From NCBI GenBank assembly GCA_964588385.1, contig CAZPPG010000016.1:1-64000 (forward strand): DNA of 64,000 nt, in the 5' to 3' direction. This document shows positions 33,577 through 42,669 of the stretch, in pieces; the first letter of the stretch is position 1; each line of letters starts with the position of its first letter. A model generated the notes under the pieces. The model was not told where the DNA came from. It saw only the letters and a program-made list of their open reading frames with translations, and searched no databases. Both the position numbers and the translations under genes were made by a program. The DNA comes from JAHBWV01 sp964588385 (GTDB lineage Bacteria; Planctomycetota; Phycisphaerae; Phycisphaerales; UBA1924).

Positions 33577-35144
33577 TGGCTCTCCTCGGCATCGACGTCG
33601 GCACATCCTCGCTCAAGGTCGTCATCGCCTCCGAGCGTGGCGACATCCTCGCCGTCGCGTCCGCCGACTATGCCGTCTCCCGTCCGCACCCCGGCTGGTC
33701 CGAGCAGGATCCCGAACTCTGGTGGCAGGCCGTCCGCATCGCAATCCCCGCCGCACTCGCCGCCGCCCCGATCGACGCTCGCGACATCCGTGCGATCGGA
33801 CTCAGCGGCCAGATGCACGGCTCCGTCATCCTCGACGAGCGCACCGTTTCCTCCCGCGGCTCACTCGGCCGGGCCATCCGCCCCGCCCTCCTCTGGAACG
33901 ATCAGCGCACCGCCACCGAATGCGCTCGCATCGAGTCCCGCGCCGGCGGCCGCCGCGAGCTCGTCGATCTCGTCGGCAACGCCGCCCTCACCGGCTTCTC
34001 ACTCCCCAAGCTCCTCTGGCTCCAATCTCACGAACCCGAGCATGCCGCGCGGATCGCCTCCTTCATGCTTCCCAAAGACTACATCGGCTTCCGATTGACC
34101 GGACTCTGCGCCACCGATGTCGGCGACGCCTCGGGTACACTGCTCATCGACCCCGACACCCGCGCATGGAGCAGCCGCGCCTGCGCCCTCTTCGGCATTG
34201 ACCCCGCCATTCTCCCGTCGCTCCACGAATCCGGCAGCATCGTCGGCACGGTCACCGATTGGGCCGCAAACGAACTCGGCCTCACGTCCGGCACACCCGT
34301 CATCGCTGGCTCCGGCGACAACCAGGCCGGCGCCATCGGCGCGGGTATCGTCGGACCAGGACAGGTCCTCGCCACGCTCGGCACCAGCGGCGTCATCTAT
34401 GCACACGCCGACCAGCCCCGCCGCGACATCGGACATTCGCTTGAGACCTCCGGCCGACTCCACACCATGTGCGCCGCCGACGGCACACCCAACTCCCGCG
34501 GCCATTGGTCCCTCACCGGGTGCACACTCTCCGCCGCCGGCGCGCTCCAGTGGGCACGCGACACCATCGCACCGGACACTCCCTACGACACGCTGATCGA
34601 AGAAGCCGCACGCGTCGAGCCCGGAGCTCGCGGCCTGCTCTTCATGCCGCATCTCACCGGCGAGCGCTGCCCTTACCCCGATCCCGAAGCCCGCGGCGCG
34701 TGGATCGGCCTCACCGCACGCCACACCCGCGCGCACCTCATCCGCGCCGTCATCGAGGGCGTCACATTCACGATGGCTCAGATTCTCGATCTCGTCCGCG
34801 CCGCCGGTGTCGAGGTCCGCTCCGTTCGTCTCGGCGGTGGGGGGGCTCGCTCGCGCTTCTGGAGGCAACTCCAGGCCGATCTCTACAACGCCCCCGTCGC
34901 CACCACGAACACCGAGCAGGGGCCCGCATTCGGCGCGGCTCTGCTCGCCGGCGTCGGCATCGGCGTCTGGGCACATGTCACCGAGGCCGCGGGCGCCTGC
35001 GTCCACGAGACCGAACGCATCGAGCCGGATCCGAAGCGGGCGCAAAGTTACAGCCCGGCGCGGGAGGCGTTCGCCGGGCTGCACGCGGGATTGCAATCAA
35101 CCTTCAAGTCGCTCGGCGCCATCGATCGTGCGGCTGACTCTTGA
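33576..35144 (+). CDS. xylB: Xylulokinase-like FGGY carbohydrate kinase
   Basis: A 522-residue FGGY-family kinase that phosphorylates D-xylulose or a related sugar. The N-terminal ATPase motif is LLGIDVGTSSLKVVI, followed by the xylulokinase-type GLSGQMHGSV (catalytic Asp in ALLWNDQRT), GSGDNQAGAIGAG in the hinge, and VRLGGGGARSRFWRQ plus the C-terminal adenosine part. Length is near the family norm of about 500. The ATG overlaps the stop of the exported unknown protein (TGATG). No isomerase or sugar transporter is nearby, which makes its place behind a sigma/anti-sigma pair unusual. Substrate is inferred from similarity to XylB. Confidence 0.9.
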   Translation: MALLGIDVGTSSLKVVIASERGDILAVASADYAVSRPHPGWSEQDPELWWQAVRIAIPAALAAAPIDARDIRAIGLSGQMHGSVILDERTVSSRGSLGRAIRPALLWNDQRTATECARIESRAGGRRELVDLVGNAALTGFSLPKLLWLQSHEPEHAARIASFMLPKDYIGFRLTGLCATDVGDASGTLLIDPDTRAWSSRACALFGIDPAILPSLHESGSIVGTVTDWAANELGLTSGTPVIAGSGDNQAGAIGAGIVGPGQVLATLGTSGVIYAHADQPRRDIGHSLETSGRLHTMCAADGTPNSRGHWSLTGCTLSAAGALQWARDTIAPDTPYDTLIEEAARVEPGARGLLFMPHLTGERCPYPDPEARGAWIGLTARHTRAHLIRAVIEGVTFTMAQILDLVRAAGVEVRSVRLGGGGARSRFWRQLQADLYNAPVATTNTEQGPAFGAALLAGVGIGVWAHVTEAAGACVHETERIEPDPKRAQSYSPAREAFAGLHAGLQSTFKSLGAIDRAADS

Positions 35145-35285
35145 ACAGCTTCGCCTGACCGTCCAACCCGATCGACTCCGCATGAAGTATGCGATCTATC
35201 CGTGATCACACCAGCCATTCACGTGTCCACCGGACATCCCGGGCCAGTCTGTGCCGCGTGTGACGCCTATGCCGCGCAAGTCGCG

Positions 35286-35314
35286 CGGGAGCCCCCATCA
35301 AGCAGGGGCTCCCG
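35286..35314. terminator. Inverted repeat between convergent genes
   Basis: Arms CGGGAGCCCC and GGGGCTCCCG pair over ten bases around a nine-base loop, between xylB and the convergent PEP-CTERM-like gene. Neither side has a clear T-tract, so terminator function is uncertain; it could also be a REP-like element. Confidence 0.4.
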
Positions 35315-35359
35315 GCGCGGGGACAAGGGGCATGTTGATTCAATCGCCTGTCTGAGTAT

Positions 35360-36085
35360 TCAGCGGCGACGACGCCCGAGCATCGCCACGCCGCCCATCG
35401 CAAGGGCAAGAGGACCCGGCGCGGGGACCACCGTCGTCGAGATACGCACGTTGTCAATGCCCCACGACTCATCGCTCATTGTCTGAAGGTTCACGCCCGC
35501 GAAGTCGAACCACATCCACCTCGTGCCCTGGGCCAGCGTGAAGTCGATCGAGATGTTCCGATAGATCGCGTCCTTCCAGGCCGGCGAGTAGCCCAGGTGA
35601 ACCGGGCCCACATCCGCAACCCGGAAGGACTGTGTAAGCCCATCGCCGGTCGCGAACGTCTCGCTGAGCTTGAGTGCGTCATTCACATAGACGCGGAAGA
35701 AATCGGGGCCCTGCGGACCATTACCGTCCCAGGAGTCGATCGTGTAAAGGTCAAAGGTCAGGTTGTAGACGCGGTACGAGGCCCCACCTCCGCCGCCGCC
35801 ACCTCCGCCGCCACCTCCACCACCGTTGTCATCGTTGGTGCCAGTCCCCGCCGTGCGATACTCCGGCGGAATCGGAAGCACGAGTCGGACCGGCTCATTC
35901 GTCTTGCGGCCCATGAACTTCGTGAATGTCGTGTTCGTCGCGTCGATCCGCGCACTCGCCGACCATTCCGTACCAAGCGTCCCGCTCTCGAACGTGTTCG
36001 TGTAGAGCACGTCCGCGTGAGCAACCGTGCCAAGAAGAAGCGACGCAGACATAGCCGACGCAAAGACGCGAAGTCCCGAGCCCAT
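35360..36085 (-). CDS. Exported protein with PEP-CTERM-like C-terminus
   Basis: A 241-residue exported protein. The signal peptide ends about AHADV (residue 24). The body is beta-rich, with a 14-glycine run at about residues 88-101 in place of a loop and lectin-like stretches such as YNLTFDLYTIDSWDG. The C-terminus has the sorting-tail layout: VVPAPG motif, a short hydrophobic helix (PLALAMGGVAMLG) and RRRR at the end. This variant of the PEP-CTERM signal is common in planctomycetes and directs proteins to the cell surface through an exosortase system. A GAGGTGA site precedes the ATG by five bases. Confidence 0.82.
   Translation of the reverse strand: MGSGLRVFASAMSASLLLGTVAHADVLYTNTFESGTLGTEWSASARIDATNTTFTKFMGRKTNEPVRLVLPIPPEYRTAGTGTNDDNGGGGGGGGGGGGGGASYRVYNLTFDLYTIDSWDGNGPQGPDFFRVYVNDALKLSETFATGDGLTQSFRVADVGPVHLGYSPAWKDAIYRNISIDFTLAQGTRWMWFDFAGVNLQTMSDESWGIDNVRISTTVVPAPGPLALAMGGVAMLGRRRR
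35783..35824 (-). repeat. GGN trinucleotide run coding for 14 glycines
   Basis: Fourteen consecutive GGN codons mixing GGT, GGA, GGC and GGG lie in the exported PEP-CTERM-like gene. The mixed codons reduce slippage, but the run could still vary in length between strains. Confidence 0.85.
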
Positions 36086-36153
36086 ACATCACCTCTTGAG
36101 TTGTGCGGGCCAGTTTCCTCGCGGCGATCCCGCCGGGGCCCCTGAGACTGGTT

Positions 36154-36185
36154 GGCTCCGCTCCGGAGCCGCGGGCAATCGCCCG
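36154..36185 (-). other. Two tandem hairpins upstream of the PEP-CTERM-like gene
   Basis: A seven-pair hairpin with a three-base loop (GGCTCCG/CGGAGCC, 36154-36170) is followed by a five-pair hairpin (CGGGC/GCCCG, 36172-36185). They lie 69-100 bases before the start codon at 36085 and 150 bases after the miaB stop, so they could terminate miaB or shape the leader. No T-tract follows. Confidence 0.35.
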
Positions 36186-36334
36186 GCTCCAGACAGCATG
36201 CCACACACCAGTGAGATGACCAGCATGGGGGCGTCGCGCCAGGGGTCGGGGTCCCGGCCGTGAGGCGCAGGCAAGCTGGAGAATCAAGATCCAGCCAATC
36301 GAAGCGGTTACCGGGCTGCGGAACGATCAGGAAC

Positions 36335-38059
36335 TCAGCGCGTCGTGAACTCGCCCCGCAGCACCAGCTTGTCCGCGCTCGTCACCCGCACCGGCACGAT
36401 ACGTCCGATCATCCCCGCTGCCGCCGCGCCCGGTGACTCGACGAACACGATCAGATCTCCATCCGTGCGCCCCGCGAGCTGCACCATCTCTTCTGCACTG
36501 CCGGCTTCCGATGCGTCAGCCGCGCTGCCTGTCCCGTCCGCGCCATGCACGTGGCTGCACCCGTTGCCGCACGCGCCATCCGCATCGTCCGCCCCCACAC
36601 CCTTGCCTCCGACGGTCAGCGTCACCGCGCCCGCCTTGCGGATTTGCCCCTGTGTCACGCCCTGCCGCTTCAACTGCTGCTTGCTCACACCCTCGATCAT
36701 CACCTCGAACGTCCGCCCCACCTGCTCGCGAGCGATCGCGTCGCTGATCTGGTTCTGCACGGCCAGCAACGCGTTGTTCCGCCGCCGCTTCACATCCTCC
36801 GGCACATCATCCGGGATCTTGTCGAACGCGACCGTGCCCGGGCGCGGCGAGTACTTGAAGATGAACGAGTTCTTGTACCGCGCGCGTCGCACGAGGTCGA
36901 CGGTTGCTTCAAAGTCCGCTTCCGTCTCTGTCGGGAAGCCGACGATGAAGTCCCCTGACACCATGAGCGGCCGCCCGATCTCCGGCTGGTCCAGAAACGT
37001 TCGGGCCCGATCCAGAAACTCGAGGTACTCCGACACCGAGTACCCGCGATTCATCATCTTCAGCATGCGATCCGAGCCCGACTGCGCCGGCACGTGCAGG
37101 TACCTGCAGATCCGCGGATGATCGCGGATCACCTGCAGGACATCGTCGCCGAAATCTCTGGGATAGCTGGTCACAAACCGCAGCCGCCGAATTCCCGGCA
37201 CTTCTTCGTGGATGCGGGCGAGCAGGTCCGCGAACGTGGTCACGCCCGCGCCGCGAAAGGGATCGGCCCGGTGGCCGCCGGTGTACGCGCGGCCCTTCTG
37301 GGGCTGCGTCACGCCGTTCACGGCGACGGCGGCTCCGTGCTCGAAGCGATAGTGGTTCACCGTCTGCCCGAGGAGCGTGACCTCGATCACGCCCGCGTCG
37401 GCCAGACGCTTGCACTCGTCGATGATGTGCTCGGGCGGCCTGTGAATCTCCGCCCCGCGCGTGAACGGCACCACGCAGTACGTGCAGAACTTGTTGCAAC
37501 CACGCGTGATCCGCACGTAGGCGGTGCCGCCGTGGTCGGTGGGGGAGACCGAACGCGAGAGGTCGAGCAGCTCCAGCGAATCCTCCGCCGCGGCGAGCGT
37601 CGCCGACCGCCGGCTGGTGTTCCCCTGGAGCGCGACTTGCTTCGCCGACGTCGGCTCTTTCTTCTTCTCCGTCCGCTCAGGCTGCTCGCCGAGTTTCGTC
37701 CTCACCGCGTTGTCCAGGAGCGACGGCAGCTTGTCCAGCTCTCCCGGCCCGCACATCACATCCACCACGGGCATCCGCTTGATCAGATCAACCCCGTCCC
37801 GCTCCGCCAGACACCCAAGCACCCCGACCACCAGCCCCGGCTGCTCCAACTTCCGGCTCTTGAGTTCGCCCAAGCGGCTCCACACCTTCTGCTCCGCCTG
37901 CTCACGCACCGAGCAGGTGTTGTACAGCACCACATCCGCGCCCGCGGCATTGGTCGTAAACGCATACCCCAGGGCGCGCAGCTGCCCCGCCACGAGCTCC
38001 GAGTCGAGCTCGTTCATCTGGCAGCCGAAGGTCTCGAGATAGACGGTGCGTTGGGCCAT
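36335..38059 (-). CDS. miaB: tRNA 2-methylthio-N6-dimethylallyladenosine synthase MiaB
   Basis: A 574-residue radical-SAM methylthiotransferase that adds a 2-methylthio group to i6A37 of tRNAs. The N-terminal cluster uses C13, C49 and C83 (FGCQMNELDS, YNTCSVREQA, LGCLAE). The radical-SAM triad is C188, C192 and C195 (RGCNKFCTYC). A TRAM domain is expected at the C-terminus. The protein is over 100 residues longer than usual because of three insertions: about residues 124-165, about 240-262, and about 488-525 inside the TRAM part. The last contains CGNGCSHVHG. Start at 38059 gives the normal N-terminus MAQRTVYLETFGC. Confidence 0.95.
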   Translation of the reverse strand: MAQRTVYLETFGCQMNELDSELVAGQLRALGYAFTTNAAGADVVLYNTCSVREQAEQKVWSRLGELKSRKLEQPGLVVGVLGCLAERDGVDLIKRMPVVDVMCGPGELDKLPSLLDNAVRTKLGEQPERTEKKKEPTSAKQVALQGNTSRRSATLAAAEDSLELLDLSRSVSPTDHGGTAYVRITRGCNKFCTYCVVPFTRGAEIHRPPEHIIDECKRLADAGVIEVTLLGQTVNHYRFEHGAAVAVNGVTQPQKGRAYTGGHRADPFRGAGVTTFADLLARIHEEVPGIRRLRFVTSYPRDFGDDVLQVIRDHPRICRYLHVPAQSGSDRMLKMMNRGYSVSEYLEFLDRARTFLDQPEIGRPLMVSGDFIVGFPTETEADFEATVDLVRRARYKNSFIFKYSPRPGTVAFDKIPDDVPEDVKRRRNNALLAVQNQISDAIAREQVGRTFEVMIEGVSKQQLKRQGVTQGQIRKAGAVTLTVGGKGVGADDADGACGNGCSHVHGADGTGSAADASEAGSAEEMVQLAGRTDGDLIVFVESPGAAAAGMIGRIVPVRVTSADKLVLRGEFTTR

Positions 38060-38102
38060 GAGCCGGAAGTTTATGCCTCCGTCGCGTCACGCACGTCGAT
38101 CG

Positions 38103-39872
38103 TCAGAGCCCCTGCGGAAAGTACATGATCGTGATCTCGGGGTCGGAATAGAAGAGGTCGTTGAGGTCGTTCAGGGTGTTGTGAAGCAGGCGGAGCTTGT
38201 AGGAGCGCGTTCCTCCGCCAGTAGCGAAAGAGTGCTCGAGTGTGACGTCTCCGGCCCAGCCCATTCCGCTTGCGGAGGGCTGCCCGTCTCCGATGGAGAT
38301 CGTGGAGTCCTTGACCGTGACCTCGCTGCCAGTGGTCTCCTTCAGTTCCAGCGTCGCGGCGGTGTTTTTGAAGTCGTAGGCACGCAGATTGACATAGCAC
38401 CGCGCCGTGATCCGCAGGTATCCGGAGGCGGGCACGTTTACAGCGATGTTCTCGATCAGCGTCACGGAGTTGTTGTGGAAACTGCCCGACGCGGTCGATG
38501 AAGCAAACTTGATCGCCGGCATGTTGTTGGCCGCGATGTTCCCCTGGAAGCTCGCGTTGCCGCTCCCATCGTCGATGGTGTTACGCCAGGTCGGCGACCC
38601 GCTCGTGTTCGTCAGCGTTCCGACTCGTCCGGTGTTCTGCACACCGAACATCGAGCGCGTGCCGGCCGCCGGCACCGCACCCCAAGCGCTCGCCGTCGGG
38701 TTGTACATACCGAGCTGGAGCGTGGAGAACGTGTTCTGCACAAAGCCGCCGCCCGGGTCGTTCGAGTTCCGCACGCGCACGGCGGCATCCGCCGCAGAGA
38801 CTTCCAATCGAGATCCCGGCGTCGTCGTGCCGATGCCCACGTTGCCCGTCGAGCGGCTGATCGCAAGCCGGTCTCCGCCGTTCTCAACCCGCCACTGGCC
38901 CCCCGGCTCCACGTATGTCCATGCGGAGACCCCATTGACGCTGTACCCATAGAACGGCCGTCCGCCGCTCGAATCGGTGTTGCTGATGTACATTCCGCCG
39001 TAGCCGGTTCCGCCGGCCGCGTTCTGAAGGCCGAATACCTCATTGGGTGTGATGGGCGTGCCGCGATTCACGCCGGTAAAGGCGCTGAAAACATTGGTGC
39101 CCGTAAACGTGTTGGCCGACCCCACGCGCGGAACCGAAGACGGGATCCGCGCGTCGGCCAGAACCCCTGAAACGATCGCGCCCGCATCGTGATTGTGGGC
39201 CGCCGCGGCGAACGCGCCGCTGTCGAGCCCGTCGAACAGATCAGCGTTGAGCCCGGTGACCTTGGTCGTGCTGCTGACCGCGAACGGGGCCCCTGCCGAT
39301 GCGAAGACCGGCGAGGCATTGAAGGTCTTCACGCCGCTGAACGCCTGCGCCCCTGACAGGAGCGACACGTTCGTGCTCAATCGCGCATCGGCCAGCGTGC
39401 CCGTCAGGTTCGTCGCGTTCGTGTAGAACGACGGCAACTGGCCGTTCAGCGTCACCGCGTTCTGTGCGCTTCCCGCGGCCAGCGCATACGAGGCGTAGGG
39501 AGTCGACGTGATCTTCTGGCGTGGCGACAGAACCGTGAAGCCCGTCCCGCTCGCGCATGTCAACCCCGTGTCCGCGCGGACATCAATTTCCATGTAACGG
39601 CTCGTCCCGCCAAACACGCCGCCGAAGTCCAGCTCCACCGAGAACTTGCCATCCGCGACCGCGACATTGTCTACGCACACCAGCGGCCCAACCTGAGCGC
39701 CCCCCGCGAGGGCGTCGTACAGCCGGAAGCGAAGGTCATAGATGCCATCGGCCACCACACCGCCGTCCCGCAACTCACCCTGATAGGTGAACGCGTTGCT
39801 GACCGGCTGAGCCAGCGAGGGCCCGGAAAGCGACACACCCAGAAGCACCCAGAGCGAACAACGCAACAGCAT
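38103..39872 (-). CDS. Exported fibre-like protein of unknown function
   Basis: A 589-residue exported protein. The signal peptide (MLLRCSLWVLLGVSLSG, cut near LAQ) is followed by a beta domain (about 20-130, FTYQGELRDGGVVADGIYDL, core YQGELRDGGVVADG), then repeats with N/L/T/G phrases such as LTGTLADARLS and VSGVLADARIPSS that resemble tail-fibre or adhesin collars, and a C-terminal beta domain (about 480-589). No peptidase S74 chaperone ending is seen. Such proteins are common and poorly understood in planctomycetes; a surface role is inferred. The ATG at 39872 has a GGAG site and fits the signal peptide. Confidence 0.75.
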   Translation of the reverse strand: MLLRCSLWVLLGVSLSGPSLAQPVSNAFTYQGELRDGGVVADGIYDLRFRLYDALAGGAQVGPLVCVDNVAVADGKFSVELDFGGVFGGTSRYMEIDVRADTGLTCASGTGFTVLSPRQKITSTPYASYALAAGSAQNAVTLNGQLPSFYTNATNLTGTLADARLSTNVSLLSGAQAFSGVKTFNASPVFASAGAPFAVSSTTKVTGLNADLFDGLDSGAFAAAAHNHDAGAIVSGVLADARIPSSVPRVGSANTFTGTNVFSAFTGVNRGTPITPNEVFGLQNAAGGTGYGGMYISNTDSSGGRPFYGYSVNGVSAWTYVEPGGQWRVENGGDRLAISRSTGNVGIGTTTPGSRLEVSAADAAVRVRNSNDPGGGFVQNTFSTLQLGMYNPTASAWGAVPAAGTRSMFGVQNTGRVGTLTNTSGSPTWRNTIDDGSGNASFQGNIAANNMPAIKFASSTASGSFHNNSVTLIENIAVNVPASGYLRITARCYVNLRAYDFKNTAATLELKETTGSEVTVKDSTISIGDGQPSASGMGWAGDVTLEHSFATGGGTRSYKLRLLHNTLNDLNDLFYSDPEITIMYFPQGL

Positions 39873-40067
39873 GCCTGATCTCCAGTGCAAGCGAACGTGC
39901 ACGAACCCATGAATCCAGAGATCACCAGTCTATTTCGCGAGCGTTCGAGACACAACAAGGCGTGACCGCCCCGGCCGGCCTCCCGCGTGGAAAGGCCGAA
40001 AGTGGCACCGATAACACATGCTCGACCCCGCTTGAACCGCACCCGCGAAAGACGGATGGCAGCCCCC

Positions 40068-40604
40068 TCACGGCTGGGCGGCGATACCGTCGTTCCACGG
40101 CGCCCAGGCCAGCCGCGTCGCGTCACGCTCTCTGGACATCACACCTGCCGCGATCTTCCATTCCACCCCCAACTCGCTCATCATCTCGCCCACGCGATCC
40201 GTCGCCCACGCCTTGTACTCGGCCTTCTGCTTCTTCCCGAACCCCAGGGCGATCACCAACTCCGACGTCTCGTCCGGCAGCGGCTGCACCACCAGCGACA
40301 CCCACTCCTCGACCCCATCATCCCGGGTCCATTTGGCGTCGAACGCCCGCTCCGGCTGGCTCTCAACGAGGATCCGGATGTTCGGGTGCGAACGCTTCAG
40401 CAGCCCAACCAGCTCGTTGTAAAGCTCACGCGGCTCTTTTTCGGCCTTCACGGTCAACTTGTACCCATAAGGGGTCAGCATCCGCACCACGACCACCGTC
40501 GTGACCACCGCCGCCGTCGCGACGCACCCCGACAGCCCCACGGACACGCCGAGCGCGGCGATCCCCAGCACGCACGTTGCGCCGATGCGTCCCGACCGCC
40601 TCAC
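40068..40604 (-). CDS. Small lipoprotein of unknown function
   Basis: A 178-residue predicted lipoprotein (signal ending VGLSGCVAT) with a compact alpha/beta part of about 130 residues: YGYKLTVKAEKEPREL, then a two-strand segment with EEWVSLVVQPLPDETSELVIALGF, here shortened to VSLVVQPLPDETSELV. It resembles DUF3568-type lipoproteins only loosely. The GTG at 40604 overlaps the stop of the upstream small lipoprotein (GTGA), so the two are translationally coupled; the ATG at 40625 is a longer alternative. They probably act together in the envelope. Confidence 0.7.
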   Translation of the reverse strand: MRRSGRIGATCVLGIAALGVSVGLSGCVATAAVVTTVVVVRMLTPYGYKLTVKAEKEPRELYNELVGLLKRSHPNIRILVESQPERAFDAKWTRDDGVEEWVSLVVQPLPDETSELVIALGFGKKQKAEYKAWATDRVGEMMSELGVEWKIAAGVMSRERDATRLAWAPWNDGIAAQP

Positions 40605-40873
40605 TTGTTCACCGCGCCGTTCCACTCCTCACGCGTGATCTTCTGCACCGCGGAGTTCTGCAGCGTCACCTTCGCCTTTGTCCGTGCGTCCGTGAACATG
40701 ATCGTCCCGCCGCGCTTGGACTTGTAGCTCTGCGTGTAATAAGTGTTGTCGGTGTTCGCCGTGTCTCGTACGCGGTAGTAGTTCTTTCCGCAACCCGTCG
40801 CGGCCAGCGCGATCGCGCACGCCGCCGCGGTGATGATGATCCGGCCCGGCTTCCTGCTCTGACGTGGCCTCAT
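40601..40873 (-). CDS. Very small lipoprotein of unknown function
   Basis: A 90-residue predicted lipoprotein with signal ending ALAATGCGKN and a short basic mature part containing NTYYTQSYKSKRGG and MFTDARTKAKVTL. It has no recognised domain. A GGAG site precedes the ATG at 40873 by about six bases. It overlaps the next small lipoprotein gene by four bases. It is divergent from the histidine kinase gene, with 158 bases between starts. Confidence 0.7.
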   Translation of the reverse strand: MRPRQSRKPGRIIITAAACAIALAATGCGKNYYRVRDTANTDNTYYTQSYKSKRGGTIMFTDARTKAKVTLQNSAVQKITREEWNGAVNK

Positions 40874-41031
40874 GTGTGGACTCCTCGATAGGGACTGCCC
40901 CGCAACTGTACACGTGCGGTCCGGCCCTTCCCACGCTGCGCTTGGCGCCCATCCCACGTTCCCGACATGGACGAGCCTCCCCGACGGCGGCTCGGCAACA
41001 GCCCCCGCGCCGCCCAACATAGACTCCTTCC

Positions 41032-42666
41032 ATGTGGCGCGGCATCTCTTTGGCCAACAAGTGTCTGCTCATGTTCGGCGGGGCTATCGTGCTTATCGTC
41101 GTCATGGCTTTGGCGGTGCCCTTCTTCCGCATGCACGCGCTCGTCAGGCAGGGCGAGCTGGATATCTCGCGACTGACGGTGGACGCGTACGAGCGTCTGC
41201 ACGTTGCGGGGCGGACGAACGCCGCGGAGCTTGCACGCCTGGGCGTGCGCCGGTTGACGCCGGAGGATGCGGATCGCCTTGGAGCGACGGATCCGTTTCT
41301 GGCCTCATCGATCCAGTGGTTTCGAGAGCACCCTGAGCATCAGGAGCGGTGGGCCTCGGCCTGGGACGGCGGCACGCGGGTCTTTCGCTTTGCGCGGGCG
41401 GAGCGCACCCCGGAGGCAGACGACGCGCCCGAGGCGATCGCCGCCGTGTACGCGCTGCAACGCCGCTCCGACGGCGCGGCATGGCTGATCCTCATCAACA
41501 GCGTGTACCTGCTCTCGGCGGGGTGTCTGGTGCTCGGACTGGCCGTCCTCGTCTTCTACCTGATCACGCACAAGATCATCCTCGGCCCGGTGCGTGCGCT
41601 GAAGGAGACGGCCGAGCGCGTCCGCGATGGGGACCTGTCGATCCGGTCCGACATCTCAACGGGCGATGAGTTCGAGGAACTCGCGGAGACTTTCAACCTC
41701 ATGGTCGGCGAGGTCCAGCGCTCGCAGGAGCAGCTCCGCTCGATCAACGCCGCCCTCGACCTGAAACTCAACGAGCTGGCGGCGAGCAACACGGCCCTGT
41801 TTGAGGCCGCCCGCGTGAAGGGAGAGTTCCTCGCGAGCGTGAGCCACGAGCTGCGTACGCCACTGAACTCGATCATCGGGTTCGCGGAGCTGTTGCTGGA
41901 CATCGCGCGGGCCGAGAGCGAGGCCGCGGCACGCGAGGGGAAGCCGGACGCCAAGGTCGCCAAGCGTCTGCGATACCTCGAGAACATCTATTCCAGCGGG
42001 CGAAACCTGCTGGAAATGATTAACACCCTTCTTGAGATGGCCAAGATCGAGGCCGGAAAGTCCGACCTGCGGATCGACCAGGTGGCGCTGGGCCCGACGT
42101 GCGAGGCGCTCCTGGGCCTCGTGTCTCCTCTGGCGGACAAGAAGGGAATCGCGCTGAAGCTGGATGTGGGCGCGGATGTTCCGCACATCGAGACGGATGG
42201 TCAGAAGCTGCACCAGATCATCTTCAACTTCCTGTCAAACGCCGTGAAGTTCATCGAGCCGGAATCGCGCACCGGGCGCCCGGGATTGATCGTGCTCCGC
42301 GTCGAGCGCCTCCCGGCCGTGGACACCCACGGCGACAGCGAAGCGAGGGTTGAGGATCGCGTGCGACTGAGCGTGATCGACAACGGCCCCGGCATCCCCC
42401 GCGAGGACCAGGACCGCATCTTCGATAAGTTCATCCAGCTCGACGGAAGCCACACCCGCGGCCACACCGGCACCGGGCTCGGGCTCGCGATCTGCAAGGA
42501 ACTGGCAGACCTGCTGCAGGGCGAGGTGCACGTGGACAGCGAGGTGGGAAAGGGCTCCATGTTCAGCATCATCCTGCCCCTGCGGATTGACGCGGGCAAA
42601 GCATCGGAGCAGCGACTGGAAGCTGCGCTCCGCGGAACGCTCGCTGGGCGGCGCGACTGGCAGTAG
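41032..42666 (+). CDS. Membrane sensor histidine kinase with HAMP domain
   Basis: A 544-residue sensor kinase. Membrane segments at about 10-31 and 153-178 enclose an extracytoplasmic part of about 120 residues. A HAMP domain (about 180-232) is followed by a coiled coil and the HisKA box FLASVSHELRTPLNS with phospho-acceptor H272. The ATPase part has N-box NFLSNAVKF, DNGPGIP and HTGTGLGLAICKEL. It should phosphorylate a response regulator in response to an envelope or small-molecule signal. No response regulator lies beside it, so it is an orphan kinase. It is convergent with yraN (three bases between stops). Confidence 0.93.
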   Translation: MWRGISLANKCLLMFGGAIVLIVVMALAVPFFRMHALVRQGELDISRLTVDAYERLHVAGRTNAAELARLGVRRLTPEDADRLGATDPFLASSIQWFREHPEHQERWASAWDGGTRVFRFARAERTPEADDAPEAIAAVYALQRRSDGAAWLILINSVYLLSAGCLVLGLAVLVFYLITHKIILGPVRALKETAERVRDGDLSIRSDISTGDEFEELAETFNLMVGEVQRSQEQLRSINAALDLKLNELAASNTALFEAARVKGEFLASVSHELRTPLNSIIGFAELLLDIARAESEAAAREGKPDAKVAKRLRYLENIYSSGRNLLEMINTLLEMAKIEAGKSDLRIDQVALGPTCEALLGLVSPLADKKGIALKLDVGADVPHIETDGQKLHQIIFNFLSNAVKFIEPESRTGRPGLIVLRVERLPAVDTHGDSEARVEDRVRLSVIDNGPGIPREDQDRIFDKFIQLDGSHTRGHTGTGLGLAICKELADLLQGEVHVDSEVGKGSMFSIILPLRIDAGKASEQRLEAALRGTLAGRRDWQ

Positions 42667-42669
42667 TGT

